This document shows positions 30,641-34,219 of a stretch of DNA of 34,219 nucleotides, piece by piece (within the stretch, counting starts at the first letter, position 1; the number at the start of each line of letters is the position of its first letter). Below the pieces are notes generated by a model that was given only the letters and a program-made list of their open reading frames with translations, was not told where the DNA came from and ran no database searches. Source of the stretch: Gryganskiella cystojenkinii (taxonomy: Eukaryota; Mortierellomycota; Mortierellomycetes; Mortierellales; Mortierellaceae); NCBI GenBank assembly GCA_015852425.1, contig JAAAIG010000387.1, positions 1 through 34,219 on the forward strand, written 5' to 3'. A program made the position numbers and the translations under genes.

Positions 30641-33303
30641 CCCCCAGTGGTCAAGAGCAGGAACAAAAAACAACAGGATTCGTTCGGTACACCACCGATG
30701 ACCATCCACCAGATCAGCAGTCACCACCCCACAGCTCAGGACGACCATACAAGTATCGACAACGATAGGCAGTCAAAACTCGATGTCGCATAGTGCAGCA
30801 CGACACTCTTGATGTTTTCAAACAGTATGCCTGGAAACCGCCAAAGGAAAACCCCAACTCGCAAAATCACCTCGGCACTATGTACCAGTTCCGCCAGCAC
30901 TGAGCCACCCAAAAAGAAGAAGAGGACAGCGCCTAAAAAGGATCCAGAGGCGATGACAAAGGTGGAGCTTGTAAAGGCTTTGCAAATGGAGCATCCTCTC
31001 CGCACTTTGGACATTGGGACCCTCAAAGCGAATGCCAGCCAGGCAATAGCAAAAGAGTTCCTTCCGACGCCACATTCCAACTTGAGTTCCGAGACGCGAT
31101 CACAACCTGCCTCTCAGATATGACTCGGCTCTCATCAAAAGCAAAACGAGCCTGCCAACAAGTGATCAGTCGCTATTTGGAAACCGTCTCTGCCGAACAC
31201 CTGGATGAGGGCGATAAAATCATTCCCGGATTCACCCCTGCCTTTTCGGATGAGCGGATCCCAGCAGCCAAGAAGGGTGACGCCCCAAATTTAAAAAAGG
31301 GGTCCAATGATGGTGACTCTGTGGCGAGCGACAACAACCAGAACTCTTGCTCGGATTTTTCACGTCTCTTCTTGTCGCTACCTACAATGGCTGCGCTTTT
31401 CGAGCGGTGAAGTCAAGGGATGCAGCAGCTACAGCCGCAATGCTCTTGGTGAAAACAAAGTATATTTGCCACCGAAAACTGGCTGGTAAATTCACATATT
31501 GCAATGTGGCAATATGGCAGTAGTGAGATCTATTGTAAGAATAATCGACTAACACGTTCCCTTTATCCTCTTCATTTTTGTTTATGTGCACTATATGCAG
31601 AACCATACAACAACCCCTCCATCCTACTCGTGTCAGCGGCTAAGCAACTGGCAACTCAGTACAGCCTCACTTCAAGAATGGCTCATTTGAACTTTGTAAA
31701 AGGTAGGTAATAGATAGTTTTAACACCGAAATCCACACCTTGGTCACAATACATGTTACTGACCCTTTTTTTATTTCATGTGTATAATTTTTTTTGGCCC
31801 CACACCTTCGGCAGCAGAAACAGAAGAGACTCTTACCACCGAGCGCTCCAGATGGTGTCGATCCGAGCAGGACGCCAGTGGAGGACTTCGTCATCGTGAA
31901 TAAGACACTTGGCAGAGTCGGCCTTTATCACCGATGTCATCTCAAGGAAGCAAGTTCATCGCGCTCTAGGAGGATGTCTTGGTCAGGATCTTTGGAAAAC
32001 CCCAACGTTGCGGGGGACAGCTGCGGAGCTATACCCATGCAAATCTCGGATATGTCCCACTAGCTGGCAACGTTTCAATGACCGATTGTGTTAGCTGGCT
32101 CGAAGACCGCAGTCCTGGTGATGAACAAGTTGTTGACCGATATCGGGGGGTTTACGGAGTTCGAAAGGAGGAGGAAGAAAAAGCAGTGGGCAGGATCTGC
32201 ACGACGGATGACTCTGGACGATGTCGCCACGCATATCTCCACAATCCGCGATGCCATCTTCAATCCAAGATCTCGTATTCTAAGAAAGACTATGTCCTTC
32301 GAAATTCAATTAGGACGGACGGATTCCGCCTCAAGCTGCTTGCCTTCAAGCTGAACGAGTTAAATGCGGTGAAGTGCCGTCGTTCAATTGACGACAAGAT
32401 TCCAGATCCTTTGCTGTCGTCGTTTGGAAGAAACGACCGGTTCTTCACGGAAATCTGCAATGTGGTCAAGACGAAGGAAGGTGTCTGGCGAATCTGGGAG
32501 TGCGACCCACAAGATATCAAGCTCCTGTGTCTATACCTAGGCCAAGCATTTGTGGTTGGCGCTAGTGCGATCCTGCCATTGTCGGCGACGGTCATAACAA
32601 CAAGCGGACAGGAACATGGAGATGCTACCGATAACGAGACCATACTCCCACCCAGTTTCACGAATTGGCCGTGAGTCAGAGAGCGGTGTTCCAGCCAACA
32701 TTCAAGCATAGGCATAGGCTTGAACAGCGCAAAGGACAATCGATCGACGGCAAAGCGACGATTGCTCACATGGAGTCCAATTTGCCGGCACTTCGAGGAC
32801 CGGAAGCATCCATTACGGATTATGTGACGCAGTCCAGGCTTGTCGAATTGGATCCCGAGAGTTTCTACGACAACGTGACTCCGAAGAAGCACATTTGGGT
32901 TGCAAAGTAGGCAAAGGATCGGGAATTCAAGAAGGACAACAAAGTCGTGATTGGCATTGGACTTGGAATTTTTTTCTCCAACGTCGCGATCGACTTCCCT
33001 CCACACTGCTTTTCCCAAAGAATTTACGCAGTTGGTAAGCAGCCAATTTAGCTTGGACCCACCTTAAAACGACGTTGTAAGGACCCTAAAATTAATACCT
33101 CTTATTCTCTTGTTTTTACTTAGGCCAGATCGTTGAAGTACCTGGTAATTGGTGTGGACGAACATCATACTTCCAGCGGTGCCCAGAATGTTACGATTTC
33201 GTTGGTCGAATGAATATTCGTCAGCTTTATTGCCCCACGGCGACCTCAAGCCAAGATGCACCGTGATGTTATGGCAGGGCACATTATGTGCCAAATCATA
33301 TAA
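30641..33303 (+). pseudogene. Decayed TnpB/Fanzor-like (RuvC + zinc ribbon) module, C-terminal part of a fused nuclease gene
   Basis: A linker frame (about 30641-30900) carries RPYKYRQR, a TAG (30766) and VFKQYAWKPPKE. It continues, after a frame change, into a Lys-rich NLS-like PPKKKKRTAPKK and VELVKALQMEHPLRTLDIG. Further blocks in changing frames are MTRLSSKAKRACQQVISRYL (31120 on), DPSRTPVEDFVIVNK (about 31858), NVSMTDCVSWLE (about 32071), GFRLKLLAFKLNELNAVKC (about 32323), CDPQDIKLLCLYLGQAFVVG (about 32500) and QPTFKHRHRLEQRKG (about 32692). Then come a TAG (32908), KVVIGIGLGIF (RuvC-I-like), a retained intron (33035-33123), ARSLKYLVIGVDEHHTS, CPEC (33180-33191), LYCP (33225-33236) and MHRDVMAGH (33256-33282). 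The last four match the RuvC/zinc-ribbon end of TnpB/Fanzor-like proteins. At least six frame breaks are present. Confidence 0.72.
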
Positions 33304-33421
33304 GGACAAATTCGAAGTTCTGGGTTGCGATCATCTTGCGTGAAACTCAAGAGCGAGAGCATGCCAAGATGATGGAAGAACGAAGAATGATCTATGGAGA
33401 CAAAATGTCACGCAACTTCGT

Positions 33422-34219
33422 ATGGAGGGTGATGCCATAACGAAGGAGCTGGAGGCAGCATACGGTACGTTCTATGGCTTTTGTGGATGTTTACCAACAG
33501 TTTTTCCCAGCTGCCTTGTTCTGCTTGAATACTTATCGATATATTATGATCCATGGATAGCGTGTCATCTTCAGATCCTTTAGATGAAGTTCTGCCAGTT
33601 CCACAGCTAGGTAATAAGGTCTCGATGGCAAGAGAGAGAACAGTATATGCAGGCATGATTCTTTTAATCAGAGTTTGTGTTGATTTTGAAGGTGCTGTAT
33701 CCTCTAGGAGTCGAGACCCACTTCCGACGCCCCATGGATTCGAAGAACTTTACTTCCCTGATTATTTTGCAGGGGTTGCAGGCTTGCCTCTGTTCTTGGT
33801 CGAAATTAAAAAACCTGACATAAAGGACGTAAAGGACGCCAATCTGGAAGGAGACCGACGAAAGCTGCCCTGTATGATTAAGATTGTCCTCAACAACGTG
33901 CTTGGAGCTGGCGTTTTGGTCTCCTTGGTGATAAGACTTTCGATCAAAGGTATGGCATTATGTGTTGCTGTGTTCATTGGTAAGCTGCATCTCTTGGCAT
34001 TGACCCTGAGCATATCTATTACGTTTTAGGTACACGTTGCGAGGTATACACGGTCTCCTTGGATTATGAATGTCTCTACGTATACAAGCAAGTAGGGGTG
34101 TTCGAGCTACCTACAAACAACCTCCAGCAGGGATTATTATGTGCCACTGTTGGTCCCTTGAACGTCGCGCATGTAGGTGAAGGTACTTGAGCATTTCTGT
34201 GGGAGCTGTCAAGGACTGA
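33422..34219 (+). CDS. PD-(D/E)XK-like nuclease-family protein, runs off the window
   Basis: Preferred exons: 33422-33464, 33575-33610, 33692-33949 and 34030 onward, joined in phase by introns of 110, 81 and 80 bases with GTACGT/GTAATA/GTATGG donors and CAG/AAG/TAG acceptors. ATG 33422 (MEGDAITKELEAAY) is the first start in this frame; an alternative start is ATG 33553 without intron 1. The core reads FPDYF (Asp codon 33759-33761), then LPLFLVEIKKP (Glu codon 33801-33803, Lys 33807-33809). This is a P-D-x(13)-E-x-K pattern, followed by GDRRKLPCMIKIVLNNVL. The last exon reads GTRCEVYTVSLDYECLYV and FELPTNNLQQGLL. A TGA at 34188 may be the stop, or lie in an intron starting GTAGGT (34173). The substrate is unknown. 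The family seems repeated in Mortierellaceae genomes (recalled, not checked). Confidence 0.55.

Noticed and set aside
30812..31123. Independent small gene starting at ATG 30812
   Set aside because: It is better explained as one in-frame block (NLS-like linker) of the decayed nuclease gene, because the linker frame continues from upstream.
31979..32674. 231-codon frame as an intact gene
   Set aside because: Recognisable family blocks alternate between this frame and the 32088 frame, so both are pieces of a frame-shifted pseudogene.
1..34219. CRISPR arrays, bacterial operons or riboswitches
   Set aside because: No regular direct-repeat array or bacterial signals were seen; the window is eukaryotic.

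Overview
The window looks like nuclear DNA of an early-diverging fungus. The genes carry short GT-AG introns and code for fungal proteins: a tricalbin, a CHS3-type chitin synthase, TAF13 and an ASCC2/Cue3-like CUE protein. The style of several families (Ser/Thr/Gln-rich low complexity, the decayed nuclease families at the right end) points to Mortierellaceae or a relative. That placement is inference from recalled family resemblance, not from a search. A tRNA-Leu(CAG) shows that CUG is read as leucine.

Layout. 136-5138 (+) tricalbin-like ER-plasma membrane tether, 7 exons. 5645-6728 (+) short-chain dehydrogenase, 4 exons with one GC-AG intron. 6908-6988 (+) tRNA-Leu(CAG). 7666-8805 (+) single-pass membrane protein with Ser/Thr-rich outer part. 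8990-12694 (-) chitin synthase, 2 exons. 13673-17050 (-) large Ser-rich MYND zinc-finger protein. 18039-18935 is an unsequenced gap, bordered by an inverted-repeat MITE-like element (18990-19216). That element sits in an intron of a polyQ coiled-coil gene (19252-20964, -), whose 3' end is lost in the gap. 21996-23193 (+) unrecognised protein. 23483-24189 (-) TAF13, divergent from 24722-27748 (+) ASCC2/Cue3-like. From about 28 kb onward the sequence changes character: only weak or broken reading frames remain.

The most interesting part is 29.86-34.2 kb (+). A decayed gene there reads, in order and on one strand, as (i) an XPG/FEN-like nuclease module with E-T-D and D-S-D acidic motifs and a helix-hairpin-helix-like stretch, (ii) a linker, and (iii) a TnpB/Fanzor-like module with a RuvC-like core, zinc-ribbon cysteines and a terminal HRDVMAGH motif. 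It has many frameshifts and stops but keeps intron-like segments with good splice sites. Directly downstream, on the same strand, is a better preserved gene with a P-D-x(n)-E-I-K (PD-(D/E)XK-like) nuclease signature, which runs to the window edge. The left 27 kb is ordinary housekeeping and cell-wall/secretory gene content; the right end is accessory, mobile-element-like content.
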